In this document: piece after piece, positions 53,472-62,422 of the stretch | How the letters are laid out: every line of letters begins with the position of its first letter | Position numbering within the stretch: position 1 is the first letter of the stretch | Origin: Frankia casuarinae | GTDB lineage: Bacteria > Actinomycetota > Actinomycetes > Frankiales > Frankiaceae | DNA length: 64,000 nt | Direction of reading: 5' to 3' | NCBI RefSeq assembly: GCF_000013345.1 | Contig: NC_007777.1 | Span: 1,612,001-1,676,000, forward strand | The notes under the pieces: generated by a model | What the model was told of the DNA's origin: nothing | The model's database searches: none | The model's input: the letters and a program-made list of their open reading frames with translations, nothing else | Position numbers and translations under genes: made by a program

Positions 53472-54577
53472 CCGGACGCACCCTGGTCGAGGTATTCCGG
53501 GAAGCCCGAACGCGGGTTCGTCCCCCACCCGCCGGCATGCGGACCGGTGGGGTAGTGGGGGCCCTGCTGGCGGGGCGCCACCTGAGGCTGCGGGACCACG
53601 CCCAGGATCCGGGCGGCGATCGCGTCCGCGGTCAGCCCCTCGGCCAGCGCCTCGTACGAGAGCACCAGGCGGTGGGGCAGGACGTCCAGGGCGACCGCGG
53701 CGACGTCGTCGGGTACGACGTAGTCGCGCCCGCGCAGCAGGCCGAGCGCGCGGGCCGCCGCGACCAGTCCGAGCGAGGCGCGCGGCGAGGCTCCGTAGGC
53801 CAGGTGGCCCTCGAGTTCGGGTAGACCCGCCTCGCCGGGGGACCGGGTGGCGAGCACCAGCCGGACGGCGAACTCGATGATGGCGTGATGGACGAACACC
53901 TCGTCGGCTCGGGTCTGCAGCCGGGTCAGCGCCTGCGGGGTCAGGACCCGCTCGGGGAGCGGTGGCGAGGTGCCCATCCGCCGGACGATCTCGAGCTCCT
54001 CCGCCGGGTTCGGGTAGGGGACGTTGACCTTCATCAGGAACCGGTCCCGCTGCGCCTCCGGTAGCGGGTAGACACCCTCGGATTCGATCGGGTTCTGGGT
54101 GGCCAGTACCAGGAACGGCTCGGGAAGCCGGTGGGTGACCCCGCCGAGCGAGACCTGCTTCTCCGACATCACCTCCAGCAGCGCCGACTGCACCTTCGCG
54201 GGTGCCCGGTTGATCTCGTCGGCGAGCACGAAGTTCGCGAAGACCGGGCCGAGCTCGACGTCGAACGCCTCCTGACTCGCCCGGTAGATGCGGGCACCGA
54301 CGATGTCGGAGGGCACGAGGTCGTTGGTGAACTGGATGCGGACAAACGAACCGCCGACGACGGTTGCGAGGGTCTGCACGGCCAGCGTCTTCGCGACCCC
54401 GGGCACGCCCTCCAGCAGGCAGTGGCCCCGGGCGAGCAGGGCGACGAGCATACGTTCGACCATCCGGTCCTGTCCGACGATCACTTTTTTGATCTCGAAC
54501 AGGGCGCGTTCGAGCAGCGCCGCGTCCGACGTGGTGTCCGGTACGGCGAGGCCGGCCGGGCTGTGCCCTTCGTCCAT
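53468..54577 (-). CDS. MoxR-family AAA+ ATPase
   Basis: 369 residues. Walker A GVPGVAKT, Walker B VLADEINRAP, sensor TQNPIESEGVYPLPEAQRDRF. First gene of the MoxR / DUF58 / VWA operon. MoxR ATPases assist assembly of particular protein complexes. The C-terminal tail (HYPTGPHAGGWGTNPRSG) is low complexity. A cluster of 8-base repeats lies upstream between this gene and the phytoene desaturase gene. Confidence 0.93.
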   Translation of the reverse strand: MDEGHSPAGLAVPDTTSDAALLERALFEIKKVIVGQDRMVERMLVALLARGHCLLEGVPGVAKTLAVQTLATVVGGSFVRIQFTNDLVPSDIVGARIYRASQEAFDVELGPVFANFVLADEINRAPAKVQSALLEVMSEKQVSLGGVTHRLPEPFLVLATQNPIESEGVYPLPEAQRDRFLMKVNVPYPNPAEELEIVRRMGTSPPLPERVLTPQALTRLQTRADEVFVHHAIIEFAVRLVLATRSPGEAGLPELEGHLAYGASPRASLGLVAAARALGLLRGRDYVVPDDVAAVALDVLPHRLVLSYEALAEGLTADAIAARILGVVPQPQVAPRQQGPHYPTGPHAGGWGTNPRSGFPEYLDQGASG

Positions 54578-54690
54578 GGCAGCATTGTCCCAGCCGCATC
54601 GTGGAACAGGGTGCCAAAGGACTCGGCACGGCCTGGCCGGAAGCCTCTTCTAAGCCGCTCTTCAGCAACTTCTCGGCGGTGGGAAATGTT

Positions 54691-54738
54691 CGGGGCACCG
54701 GGGCACCGGGGCACCGGGCTGTCGGGCTGTCGGGCTGC
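54691..54738. repeat. 8-base tandem repeats, six copies, intergenic
   Basis: Three units CGGGGCAC then three units CGGGCTGT or CGGGCTGC, between moxR and the desaturase gene and ending 17 bases from the desaturase stop. Confidence 0.9.
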
Positions 54739-54754
54739 CGGGGTGCGTCACGGG

Positions 54755-56266
54755 TCAGCACAGGGCGCGGGAACGGTAACCCCGGTCAGCGCCGAGGATC
54801 CGCTCCGCGGCCAGCCGGCCGGAAATGAGGACCATCGGGACCCCGACGCCGGGCCGGGTGCCGCTGCCGGCGAACACGACGTTCGCGAGGCCCGGGGCCA
54901 GGTTCGAGGGGCGGAACGGACCGGTCTGGCGAAAGGTGTGGGCCGCCGCGAACGGGGCGCCCGCCGCCATCCCGCGGGCCCGCCAGTCGGCGGGCGTGGT
55001 GACCTGCTCCACCTCGATGGCGTCGCCGAAGCCTCGGTAGCCGTGGCGTTCGCAGGTGGCGACCACCTCGTCGCGGTAGCGCGAGCGCAGCACCGACCAG
55101 TCGAGCGGGGCGGTGAGGTTGGGTGTGGGGAAGAGCACGTAGTACGTGTGGCCGCCGGCCGAGGCCATCGCGGGTTCGGTGCGTGAGGGGGTGGTGACGA
55201 GGAAGGACGGGTCGCTCATCAGCTCGCCGCGATCGATGATCTCGCGGAAGGTCGACCGCCAGGCCCGGCCGAAGTGGATGGTGTGATGCGCGGTGTGCGG
55301 GTACTCCACGCGCGCCCCAGCCAGCAGGAGGAAGCACGAGGGCGAGTACCGCAGGCGGCGCAGGCGGGCCGGCGCCGTCGAGGGAGGCAGCAGTTCGGTG
55401 TAGGCGATCGGCAGGTCGGGGTTGAGCACCACCACGTCGGCGCCGATGCGCTCCCCCGCCGCGGTGTGCACCGCGACCGCCCGGCCGCCCCGCACCTCCA
55501 CCCGCGTCACCGTGGTCTCGTAGCGCAGGGTGGCACCGTGTTTGGCCGCGGCGCCGGCCAGCGCCTCGGCGACGGCGTGCATGCCGCCGGCCGGGTGGTA
55601 GACCCCGGCGACGCAGTCCATGTAGGAGATGACGGCATAGAGGGCCAGTGCGTCGTGCGGGGCGAGCCCGGCGTACATCGCCTGGAAGGAGAACATCCGC
55701 CGGGTCCGCGGGTCCCGTAGATGGCGGCCGACGACGGTGTCGAGCCGGCGGAAGCCGCCGAGGGCGGCCAGCCGGGCGAGCTGCGGGCGCAGCAACGACA
55801 GCGGGGAGTCGACCTGCGCGTCGATGAAGTGGCGCAGCTGGGTGCGGAACATTGCAGTGACGATTCCGACGAACCGCTCGAAGCCGGCCGCCTCCGCCGG
55901 GCCGCACAGCGCCCGGATCTCCTGTGCGGTGTCGGCGGGGTCGGCGCGGATGTCCAGCGACGAACCGTCGGCGAAGAACCCCCGGTACATCGGGTCGAGC
56001 CGGGTCAGTGACAGCCAGCGGTCGAGATCCTCCCCGACACAGTCCAGGGCGTCGGCAATCAGCTCGGGCATGGTCAGGACGGTCGGTCCGGTGTCGAAAC
56101 GATAGTCGCCCAGTGCGAGCAGGCCGGCCCGACCGCCGGGGGTCGCATCCCGCTCGAGCACCGTCACCCGCCGGCCGGCTCCGACCAGGCGCAGCGCGAC
56201 CGACAGACCGGCGAGACCGGCCCCGACGATGACGACGTGATCCGTCGCTCCGGTCACCGTGCGCAC
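54755..56266 (-). CDS. crtI: Phytoene desaturase-type FAD oxidoreductase
   Basis: 503 residues. An N-terminal dinucleotide-binding motif (VVIVGAGLAGLSVALRL), FDTGPTVLTMP, YHPAGGMHAVAEAL and the C-terminal CrtI signature PGVGVPMVLISGRLAAERIL. It introduces double bonds into phytoene at the membrane to give lycopene or a shorter polyene. It lies 67 bases downstream of the prenyl synthase gene on the same strand, consistent with a carotenoid operon. The number of desaturation steps cannot be judged. Confidence 0.88.
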   Translation of the reverse strand: MRTVTGATDHVVIVGAGLAGLSVALRLVGAGRRVTVLERDATPGGRAGLLALGDYRFDTGPTVLTMPELIADALDCVGEDLDRWLSLTRLDPMYRGFFADGSSLDIRADPADTAQEIRALCGPAEAAGFERFVGIVTAMFRTQLRHFIDAQVDSPLSLLRPQLARLAALGGFRRLDTVVGRHLRDPRTRRMFSFQAMYAGLAPHDALALYAVISYMDCVAGVYHPAGGMHAVAEALAGAAAKHGATLRYETTVTRVEVRGGRAVAVHTAAGERIGADVVVLNPDLPIAYTELLPPSTAPARLRRLRYSPSCFLLLAGARVEYPHTAHHTIHFGRAWRSTFREIIDRGELMSDPSFLVTTPSRTEPAMASAGGHTYYVLFPTPNLTAPLDWSVLRSRYRDEVVATCERHGYRGFGDAIEVEQVTTPADWRARGMAAGAPFAAAHTFRQTGPFRPSNLAPGLANVVFAGSGTRPGVGVPMVLISGRLAAERILGADRGYRSRALC

Positions 56267-56333
56267 CTGCCACCTGCTTCCTGGTCGATGGACTTCCCTG
56301 TCGATGGTGCGGTTACCCGATGTGGTCGGTTGC

Positions 56334-57584
56334 TCAATGTGATCGCGAAGTCGCTGCCATGGCGAGTTCCGTCAGGGCGGCGAGGGTTGTGACGTCCAGA
56401 TCCGCCCGTCGGGCCGCCTCGACCGCCGTGGCGGTCCGGGCGGCGATCCGTTCCTCGGCGGCGGCCACCGCTCCGCTTGCGGCGATGATGTCGCGGGCCT
56501 CGGCGACCCGGGCGGCGCGGGCCGCGGGGTTCTCGGTGGGCCCGAATCCCGGGGAACATCCGGGTCCCCCGGAATACCCGGGATTCTCGGGCTGTCCCGC
56601 ATCCTCAGGGTGCCCGGCGCGCCGGACCGGCGGGGAGATCAGCGTGCGCAGCCGGGCCGCCGCGGCCGGCTGCGCACGGGTCAGCGCGAGCGCCAGCAGG
56701 CCAGTGGGCCGCCCGTCACGCAGATCCTCCCCGGTGGGTTTTCCCGTCACCGCCGGATCGCCGAACACGCCCAGGAGGTCATCGCGGAGTTGGAACGCCT
56801 CGCCGAGCGGCAGGCCGAACGCCGCATAGGCCGCCAACAGGTCCGGCGGCGCGCCCGCGAGCAGACCGCCGAGCTGCAGGGGACGGACCACCGTGTAACC
56901 GGCGGTCTTGTACCGGGCGATGCGGACCGCCCGCCCGGGATCGAGGCCGCCGTGCGGACCGGCCTCGGCCTGGCCGACGAGGTCGAGGTACTGCCCCGCC
57001 ATCAGCTCGCTGCGCATCCGCCCGTAGGTGGGCCAGGCCCGGACCAACGCCTCGGGTGGCATCCTGCTGGCCGCGAGCAGTTCGTCGGCCCAGGCCAGGA
57101 ACAGATCGCCGAGCAGGATCGCGGCCGAGCGGCCGAAGTCGGCGGGATCACCCCGCCAGCCGGCGGTCCGGTGGACCCGGGAGAAGCGCCGGTGCGCGGC
57201 CGGCCTGCCGCGCCGTGTGTCGGAGGCGTCCATGACGTCGTCGTGGATCAGCGCGCAGGCGTGCAGCAGCTCGATGGCGGCGGCGGCGGTCACAATCTCG
57301 TCGCAGTCCGGGCCGCCCGCGCCCCGCCACCCCCAGTAGCAGAAGGCGGGACGCAACCGCTTGCCCTCCGCCAGCAGAAATTCGGTGGCGATACGGACGA
57401 ACGGGATCAGATCGTCGTCGATTCCGCGCAGGAGCGCTCCGCGCGAACCGGCGAAGCGCCGCAACACGGCGGAGACCCGCCGGCGCACATCCACCGTGGT
57501 GTGGTCCGGCACCGTGGTGTGGTCCGGCACCGTGGTGTGGTCCGGCACCGTGGTGTGGTCCGGCACCGTGGTGTGGTCCGGCAC
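56334..57584 (-). CDS. Polyprenyl (geranylgeranyl) diphosphate synthase with a repeat-encoded N-terminus
   Basis: 416 residues if started at the first GTG of the repeat (57584). FARM D115-D116-x2-D119 (IHDDVMD), SARM QLRDDLLGVFGD, GKRLRPAFCYWGWRG and YKTAGYTVVRPLQLGG identify a long-chain trans-prenyl synthase; with crtB and crtI nearby, C20 product is likely. The N-terminus is VPDHTT repeated five times, each unit beginning with an in-frame GTG, ahead of VDVRRRV, so the true start could be any of six GTGs (57584, 57566, 57548, 57530, 57512, 57494). A Pro/Gly linker (PENPGYSGGPGCSPGFGPTE) interrupts the C-terminal part. Confidence 0.88.
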   Translation of the reverse strand: MPDHTTVPDHTTVPDHTTVPDHTTVPDHTTVDVRRRVSAVLRRFAGSRGALLRGIDDDLIPFVRIATEFLLAEGKRLRPAFCYWGWRGAGGPDCDEIVTAAAAIELLHACALIHDDVMDASDTRRGRPAAHRRFSRVHRTAGWRGDPADFGRSAAILLGDLFLAWADELLAASRMPPEALVRAWPTYGRMRSELMAGQYLDLVGQAEAGPHGGLDPGRAVRIARYKTAGYTVVRPLQLGGLLAGAPPDLLAAYAAFGLPLGEAFQLRDDLLGVFGDPAVTGKPTGEDLRDGRPTGLLALALTRAQPAAAARLRTLISPPVRRAGHPEDAGQPENPGYSGGPGCSPGFGPTENPAARAARVAEARDIIAASGAVAAAEERIAARTATAVEAARRADLDVTTLAALTELAMAATSRSH

Positions 57585-57596
57585 CGTGGTGTGGCC
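57493..57596. repeat. 18-base tandem repeat, five exact copies plus a partial, at the prenyl synthase start
   Basis: ACCGTGGTGTGGTCCGGC is repeated exactly five times (57493-57582) with a partial sixth. On the minus strand each unit reads GTG CCG GAC CAC ACC AC, so each supplies a possible start codon. It ends 33 bases from the divergent DUF4097 gene start. Confidence 0.97.
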
Positions 57597-57629
57597 GGGG
57601 ATTGGCCGGCGCCCGGGGTACCGTGCGGT

Positions 57630-58322
57630 GTGCCCGTGTTCGACACCGCCGTCGTCGTGGTCGCCGTTCTGCTGGTCGCCGCCGCACTGGGCGGATTGAC
57701 CCTGTTGCGGCTGCCACCCGCGGAGCTGACTCACACTGTCGACGGTATCGACGCCGTGGAGGTTCTGGTGGCCGCCGGCCGCGTCGAGATCTCCGGGCGG
57801 GACCGCGAGGACGTGCACGTCGCGCTGACCGTGCGGCGTCGTCCCGGTCGGTCCGTACCCGTGCTCACGAGGGCCGGGAGCACGCTGCGGATCGACGGCC
57901 GGGCCAGCGACGTGCGGGTCAGGCTGACCGTGCCGCCACGGGTCCGGGTGCGGGCCGAGGTGCTCGCCGGCGAAATCACGCTGTGGGGGGTAGGCGGTGA
58001 ACTGTCCCTGGTCACCCGCGATGGCACCATCGCCGGGCGGGAGCTCACGCGCGGTCCGGTCGCCGCGCGCAGCCGGGACGGCGACGTCAACCTGCACTTC
58101 AGCGAACCGCCGGACGGCGTGCGGGCGCAGAGCGAGACAGGCATGGTCACCGTCATGCTGCCCGACGGCGAGTACGGGGTGGAGGTGGAGACCGCCGATC
58201 CCGGGGCGGCCGACGTGGAGCTGACCCCGTCGGCGCACGCGGCGTGCCAGGTGGTGGCGCGCAGCGTGTCCGGGCGGGTACGGGTCGGTCTCGCCGCGCC
58301 GCTGGGACCCTTGTCTATCTGA
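57630..58322 (+). CDS. Membrane-anchored DUF4097-like beta-repeat protein
   Basis: 230 residues from GTG 57630. One membrane helix (~5-25, AVVVVAVLLVAAALGG) followed by parallel beta-type repeats with alternating Val and Gly (VRVRLTVPPRVRVRAEVLAG, VAARSRDGDVNLHFSEPPDG, VARSVSGRVRVGLA), the pattern of DUF4097 proteins. It is probably exposed outside the membrane; function unknown. It diverges from the prenyl synthase gene with under 50 bases between starts, so the promoters must overlap or lie in the 18-base repeat. Confidence 0.75.
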   Translation: MPVFDTAVVVVAVLLVAAALGGLTLLRLPPAELTHTVDGIDAVEVLVAAGRVEISGRDREDVHVALTVRRRPGRSVPVLTRAGSTLRIDGRASDVRVRLTVPPRVRVRAEVLAGEITLWGVGGELSLVTRDGTIAGRELTRGPVAARSRDGDVNLHFSEPPDGVRAQSETGMVTVMLPDGEYGVEVETADPGAADVELTPSAHAACQVVARSVSGRVRVGLAAPLGPLSI

Positions 58323-58566
58323 CGTCTCTTGTCCATCTACCGTCCATCTGGGTTGTCCCAGCTGGTCCCGCCCAACGAGCCCGTTTCAGCCGGGTTGCTC
58401 ACCCACGTTGGTGGAATCGACGGATCATGACTCTCGCGTGATCACGCTGGGGATTCATGGGATCACGCCGGGGAAATGTTGCTGCCCGCTGTCGGGGCCT
58501 GATCGGTCGTGTTTCCGATCGGGGGTCCGTCTTCGATCGTGGCCACGCTCGGTCTACCCTCGTGCC

Positions 58567-59463
58567 ATGGCGGCGGTCCGGAGTCTGAGCACGCAACCCA
58601 CGACGATGGGCGAGTACCTCGCCACCGGTCGTGCGTCCTTTTCCTTCGAGTTCTTTCCGCCGAAGACGCCGGACGGCGAGCGGCAGTTGTGGACGGCCCT
58701 GCGCCAGATCGAGGCGCTGCATCCCTCGTTCGTCTCGGTGACGTACGGGGCGGGCGGGTCGACGCGCGAGGGCACGATCCGGGTGACCGAGCGGATCGCC
58801 ACCGACACCACCCTCACGCCGATCGCCCATCTCACCGCGGTCAACCACTCCGTCGCCGAGCTGCGCCGGGTCATCGGCAACTACGCCGGCGTCGGGGTGC
58901 GCAACGTCCTGGCCCTGCGCGGCGACCCGCCAGGGGATCCGCAGGGCACCTGGACCGCCCATCCCGCGGGCCTGCGGCACGCGGACGAACTCGTGCGCCT
59001 GGTGAGGTCGGTCGGCGGCTTCTGCGTCGGCGTGGCAGCCTTCCCCGACAAGCACCCACGATCGGTCGACTTCGACAGCGACGCGCGCTACCTGGTGGGC
59101 AAGTTCGACGCCGGCGCGGACTACGCCATCACCCAGTTCTTCTTCGGCGCTGACGACTATTTCCGTCTCGTCGACCGGGTCCGCCGGCTGGGCTGCGACA
59201 AGCCGATCATTCCTGGGATCATGCCGGTGACGAACGTCGCGCAGATCGTCCGGATGGCGCAGCTGTCCGGCGCGGCCTTCCCGCCGGCGCTGGCCTCCCG
59301 GTTGCAGGCCGTCGCCGACGACCCGGCGGCCGTGCGGGCGATCGGGGTCGAGGTGGCGACCGAGTTGTCCCGTCGCCTGCTGGACGGCGGTGCACCGGGC
59401 CTGCACTTCATCACCCTCAACCGCTCCAGCGCCACCCGAGAGATCTACCAGGCGGTCCGATAG
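58567..59463 (+). CDS. metF: Methylenetetrahydrofolate reductase
   Basis: 298 residues from ATG 58567. FAD-binding TIM barrel: SFEFFPPKTPDGE (catalytic Glu in FEFFPP), VTYGAGGST, NVLALRGDPPGDP and TQFFFGADDYFRLV. It reduces 5,10-methylene- to 5-methyl-tetrahydrofolate for methionine synthesis. In mycobacteria metF lies beside a prenyl diphosphate synthase gene, as here. About 240 bases upstream hold its promoter, but I identify no riboswitch. Confidence 0.96.
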   Translation: MAAVRSLSTQPTTMGEYLATGRASFSFEFFPPKTPDGERQLWTALRQIEALHPSFVSVTYGAGGSTREGTIRVTERIATDTTLTPIAHLTAVNHSVAELRRVIGNYAGVGVRNVLALRGDPPGDPQGTWTAHPAGLRHADELVRLVRSVGGFCVGVAAFPDKHPRSVDFDSDARYLVGKFDAGADYAITQFFFGADDYFRLVDRVRRLGCDKPIIPGIMPVTNVAQIVRMAQLSGAAFPPALASRLQAVADDPAAVRAIGVEVATELSRRLLDGGAPGLHFITLNRSSATREIYQAVR

Positions 59464-59567
59464 CCGGCCGCGGTCCGCGGGGTGGCCGATCCGCGGGGTG
59501 TCCCGGTGGCGCATGACGGGTGGGCCGCTCGCCTGACCCGTCCGCGCTCATGCCGCCGGGCCGGCAC

Positions 59568-59816
59568 TCAGTCGTGCTCGTCGTAGGCATCGAAGACGCA
59601 CAGCAGCCATTCGTCGCGGAGCGAATGCTCCCGGACCAGCGCGAACCCGGCCTGGTTGGCGGCGTCCACCACCGCCGTCACCAGGCTGAGATCAAGGGTG
59701 TTGAAGATCGGGGTGATCCGTACCGCAAGGATCACCTGGTCGCGATGGGCGGAGAAGACCGCCCGCGGGTCGAGGTCCTCAAGGGTCTCCACTACGCCGC
59801 CTACCTGTTCGGACAC
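59568..59816 (-). CDS. Small conserved-looking protein of unknown function
   Basis: 82 residues from GTG 59816, with GGGAG four bases upstream. Acidic alpha/beta sequence (FSAHRDQVILAVRITPIFNTL, ALVREHSLRDEWLLCVFDAYDE), consistent with a small soluble domain. No family was recognised. It converges on metF with about 100 bases between stops. The composition is more protein-like than surrounding spurious frames, so I think it real. Confidence 0.55.
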   Translation of the reverse strand: MSEQVGGVVETLEDLDPRAVFSAHRDQVILAVRITPIFNTLDLSLVTAVVDAANQAGFALVREHSLRDEWLLCVFDAYDEHD

Positions 59817-60105
59817 GTCACTCCCGCCACGTCTGGGTGGCACCGCTGTTCTCTCGTGACACCGCTGTTCCTCCGACACCGCGTCTCCCCACCTCGGGCC
59901 GGTCCGGTGACCGATCGACGCCTTCGGTTTTGGTCGCCGGCCGGACGCAGGGTGCCGCTACGGCTCGCGGTAGGGGACGACGAGACTCTATGTCCCAGCA
60001 TGTCCCAGCGCGAGACGGCGTACCGGACGGATGGCGGCGTACCGGGCGGGGCGCTGGCCGTACCGGGCGGAACGGGATGGCGGAACGGGATGGACGACGG
60101 GCACG

Positions 60106-60864
60106 ATGGACGACGTGAGCACCCCGCTACCCGGTCGGGACACCTACCTTGCCCAATGGTCGGCCCTGCACGGCGGCTACGACCTGGCGCGCGGGCTATG
60201 GCTCGTTCGTGCCTGGTTGACGGTGGTCTACTGGCTGGCCAGGCCGCTCGCCGCCCGCCGGGTGCGCCCGTCGGCGGTGACCGCCGGGGGGGCCGTGCTC
60301 ACCGCCCTCGCGATTCCCCCGGCCGTGGCCGGTGGCCGGTGGCCACTGCTGGGGGCTCTGGTGATCGTGCTCAGTGGCCTGGCCGACAACCTCGACGGAG
60401 CGGTGGCGATTCTCACCCGACGCGCGAGCGCCTGGGGATATGTCCTGGACTCCGTCGTGGACCGCTGCGGTGACCTGGCCTACCTGCTGGCCCTGTGGTG
60501 TCTCGGCGCACCCGGCGGCCTCGTGATCGCGGCAGGCAGCATGCTGGGACTGCTGGAGTACACCCGGGCCCGGGCCGGCAACGCCGGCTTCGACGAGATC
60601 GGTGTGGTGACCGTCGGGGAGCGGCCGACCCGGATCATCATCGCCGCGGTTGGCTCGTTCGGAGCGGGTCTGGTGCCCGGCCTCGCGAACCTCGCCGCGA
60701 GTATCGCGACGACCGCGACGCTGGCGGTCTGCGCCATCGGCCTCCTTCAGCTCACGGCCACGGTCCACGCGGCCCTGACCGCCGGGTCAGGCCGGGCCGA
60801 TGAGACCGGCGACGATGCCGGCGGAGAGCACGACGAGCGGCAGCCCGCCGCCGGGATGGGTTGA
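60106..60864 (+). CDS. CDP-alcohol phosphatidyltransferase family membrane protein
   Basis: 252 residues from ATG 60106; GTG 60115 is possible. Several membrane helices and the catalytic pattern D-x2-D-G-x2-A in LADNLDGAVAILTRR, then G-x3-D-x3-D in WGYVLDSVVD. The usual Arg after Ala (AR) is Ile here, a variant of this motif. The transferred alcohol is unknown; it is not the PI-phosphate synthase encoded at 25971-26684. The last 78 bases overlap the converging CrtD-like gene. Confidence 0.82.
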   Translation: MDDVSTPLPGRDTYLAQWSALHGGYDLARGLWLVRAWLTVVYWLARPLAARRVRPSAVTAGGAVLTALAIPPAVAGGRWPLLGALVIVLSGLADNLDGAVAILTRRASAWGYVLDSVVDRCGDLAYLLALWCLGAPGGLVIAAGSMLGLLEYTRARAGNAGFDEIGVVTVGERPTRIIIAAVGSFGAGLVPGLANLAASIATTATLAVCAIGLLQLTATVHAALTAGSGRADETGDDAGGEHDERQPAAGMG

Positions 60865-62274
60865 CCCACCGACGAGGAACAGGCCGGGTACCCGGGATGC
60901 GTTCGGAGGCCGCAGGAAGGCCGCCCGCACGCCGTTCGAGGATCCACCGTAGATGGATCCGCCCACCGTCCCGGTGCGCCGTTCCAGATCCGCCGGGGTG
61001 ATGGTCTCGTACCAGCGCAACCGGGAGCGGACGTCGAACCCGCGGGCGGCGAGCACGTCGAGGATGCGCCGGGCGTAGCCGTCGGTGAGCCCGGGACGGT
61101 CCCAGTCCAGGGTGCCTGCGCCGTTGTGGCCGCCCGCGCCGCGATGCGGGGGCGCGTTCACCAGGATGAACCACGCCTCGCAGCCCGGCGGCGCGCAGGC
61201 CGGGTCGGCGGGCGCGGCAAGATAGATAGTGGGATCGGCCGCCAGCCGGCCCGCGAAGACGGCATCGAACTCGGCATCGTAGTCGGCGGGGAAGGTGACC
61301 GTGTGATGCCCCAGCCCGGGCGTGCGACCCGTCAGGGCCAGCAGCAGCACGAAGCCGGACATCGACGGTACAGTCCGCCGCAGCCGCCGGCGGCCGACCC
61401 GATCGTTCACCAGCCGGCCGTAGAGCGCCGCCGCGTCGGCGTTCGCGACGACGACGTCCGCGGGCAGCCGGATACCGTCGGCGAGACGGACCCCGTCGAC
61501 CCGGCCGCCGGGGGTCCGGGTCACCGCCAGCACCGGCGCGTCGAGCAGGATCCGGACGCCGCGTTCCTCGGCGCGGCGGGTGAGCGCATCCCCGAGGCGG
61601 CGCAGGCCGCCCGCGACGTACCAGCCCCCGAAGCGCCGTTCCGCGTGGACCACCGACACCAGAGCGGCGGGGGCGTGCCGGGGATCGGACCCGGAGTAGG
61701 TGGCATAGCGGTCCAGGATCATCCGCAGCCGGGGATCACGCAGGTAGCGCAGGCCCAGCCGGCGCAGGCTCCGGCCGGGCGCGATCGCGGCGATGTCACC
61801 GGGTGCGGACCAGGCGAGCCGAACCAGCCCGGTCGCCGACACGGGACTGGACAGGAACGGTCCTTCGGCGGCGTCGAAGACCCGGCAGGCCCGGTCGGCG
61901 AGCCGCCGCCAGTCCTCGCCCGACCCGGGGGCGATCCGATCGTCCAGTTCGGCCACGAACGCGTCGTCGTCGGCATGTGCGGCGAGCGTCGTGCCGTCGG
62001 CGAACCGGTAGGACGCGATCGGGTCCAGCCGACGCAGCTCCACCTCGCCGCGCAACGGCCCGCCGGTCGCGGTGAACAGGTCCTCGAACACGCCGGGCAT
62101 GGTCAGCAGGGACGGACCGGTGTCGAAGCCGAACCCATCGCGCTCGTACCAGCCGAGCTTGCCTCCGGTCCGCGACGACTGCTCGCAGACCGTCACGTCA
62201 TGCCCGGTGGCGGCGAGCCGGGCCGCGGCCGCCAGCCCGCCCACACCGGCGCCGATCACCACAACACGGGCCAT
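60787..62274 (-). CDS. Carotenoid desaturase/oxidoreductase, CrtD- or CrtI-like
   Basis: 495 residues. N-terminal VVVIGAGVGGLAAAARL (GxGxxG), GKLGWYERDGFGFDTGPSLLTMP and the C-terminal VGGSTHPGGGLPLVVLSAGIVAGL. It belongs to the CrtI superfamily and differs from the CrtI at 54755-56266. With a glycosyltransferase and a CruF-like gene directly upstream, a 1-hydroxycarotenoid 3,4-desaturase (CrtD) is the likeliest role. A further phytoene desaturase cannot be excluded. Confidence 0.8.
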   Translation of the reverse strand: MARVVVIGAGVGGLAAAARLAATGHDVTVCEQSSRTGGKLGWYERDGFGFDTGPSLLTMPGVFEDLFTATGGPLRGEVELRRLDPIASYRFADGTTLAAHADDDAFVAELDDRIAPGSGEDWRRLADRACRVFDAAEGPFLSSPVSATGLVRLAWSAPGDIAAIAPGRSLRRLGLRYLRDPRLRMILDRYATYSGSDPRHAPAALVSVVHAERRFGGWYVAGGLRRLGDALTRRAEERGVRILLDAPVLAVTRTPGGRVDGVRLADGIRLPADVVVANADAAALYGRLVNDRVGRRRLRRTVPSMSGFVLLLALTGRTPGLGHHTVTFPADYDAEFDAVFAGRLAADPTIYLAAPADPACAPPGCEAWFILVNAPPHRGAGGHNGAGTLDWDRPGLTDGYARRILDVLAARGFDVRSRLRWYETITPADLERRTGTVGGSIYGGSSNGVRAAFLRPPNASRVPGLFLVGGSTHPGGGLPLVVLSAGIVAGLIGPA

Positions 62275-62382
62275 GCGACGACTGTACGAGCTGCTCCTTC
62301 CCGGTTATCCACGAGGAAGGAAACGGGCATCGAAGCCTCGGGAAGAAGAAGGAAGCCGCCGGAGGGGCAAGGGAAGCTCCTG

Positions 62383-62414
62383 GCGGGGTGCGGGGTGCGG
62401 GGTGCGGGGTGCGG
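62383..62414. repeat. 7-base tandem repeat, four copies, intergenic
   Basis: GCGGGGT is repeated four times plus a partial unit, just after the glycosyltransferase gene (stop at 62423 on the minus strand). Confidence 0.92.
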
Positions 62415-62422
62415 ACCAGTGG

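Noticed and set aside
56610-57629. Plus-strand extension of the DUF4097 frame opposite the prenyl synthase gene
   Set aside because: It mirrors the antisense prenyl synthase codons, and the recognisable protein begins at the GTG at 57630 with its membrane helix.
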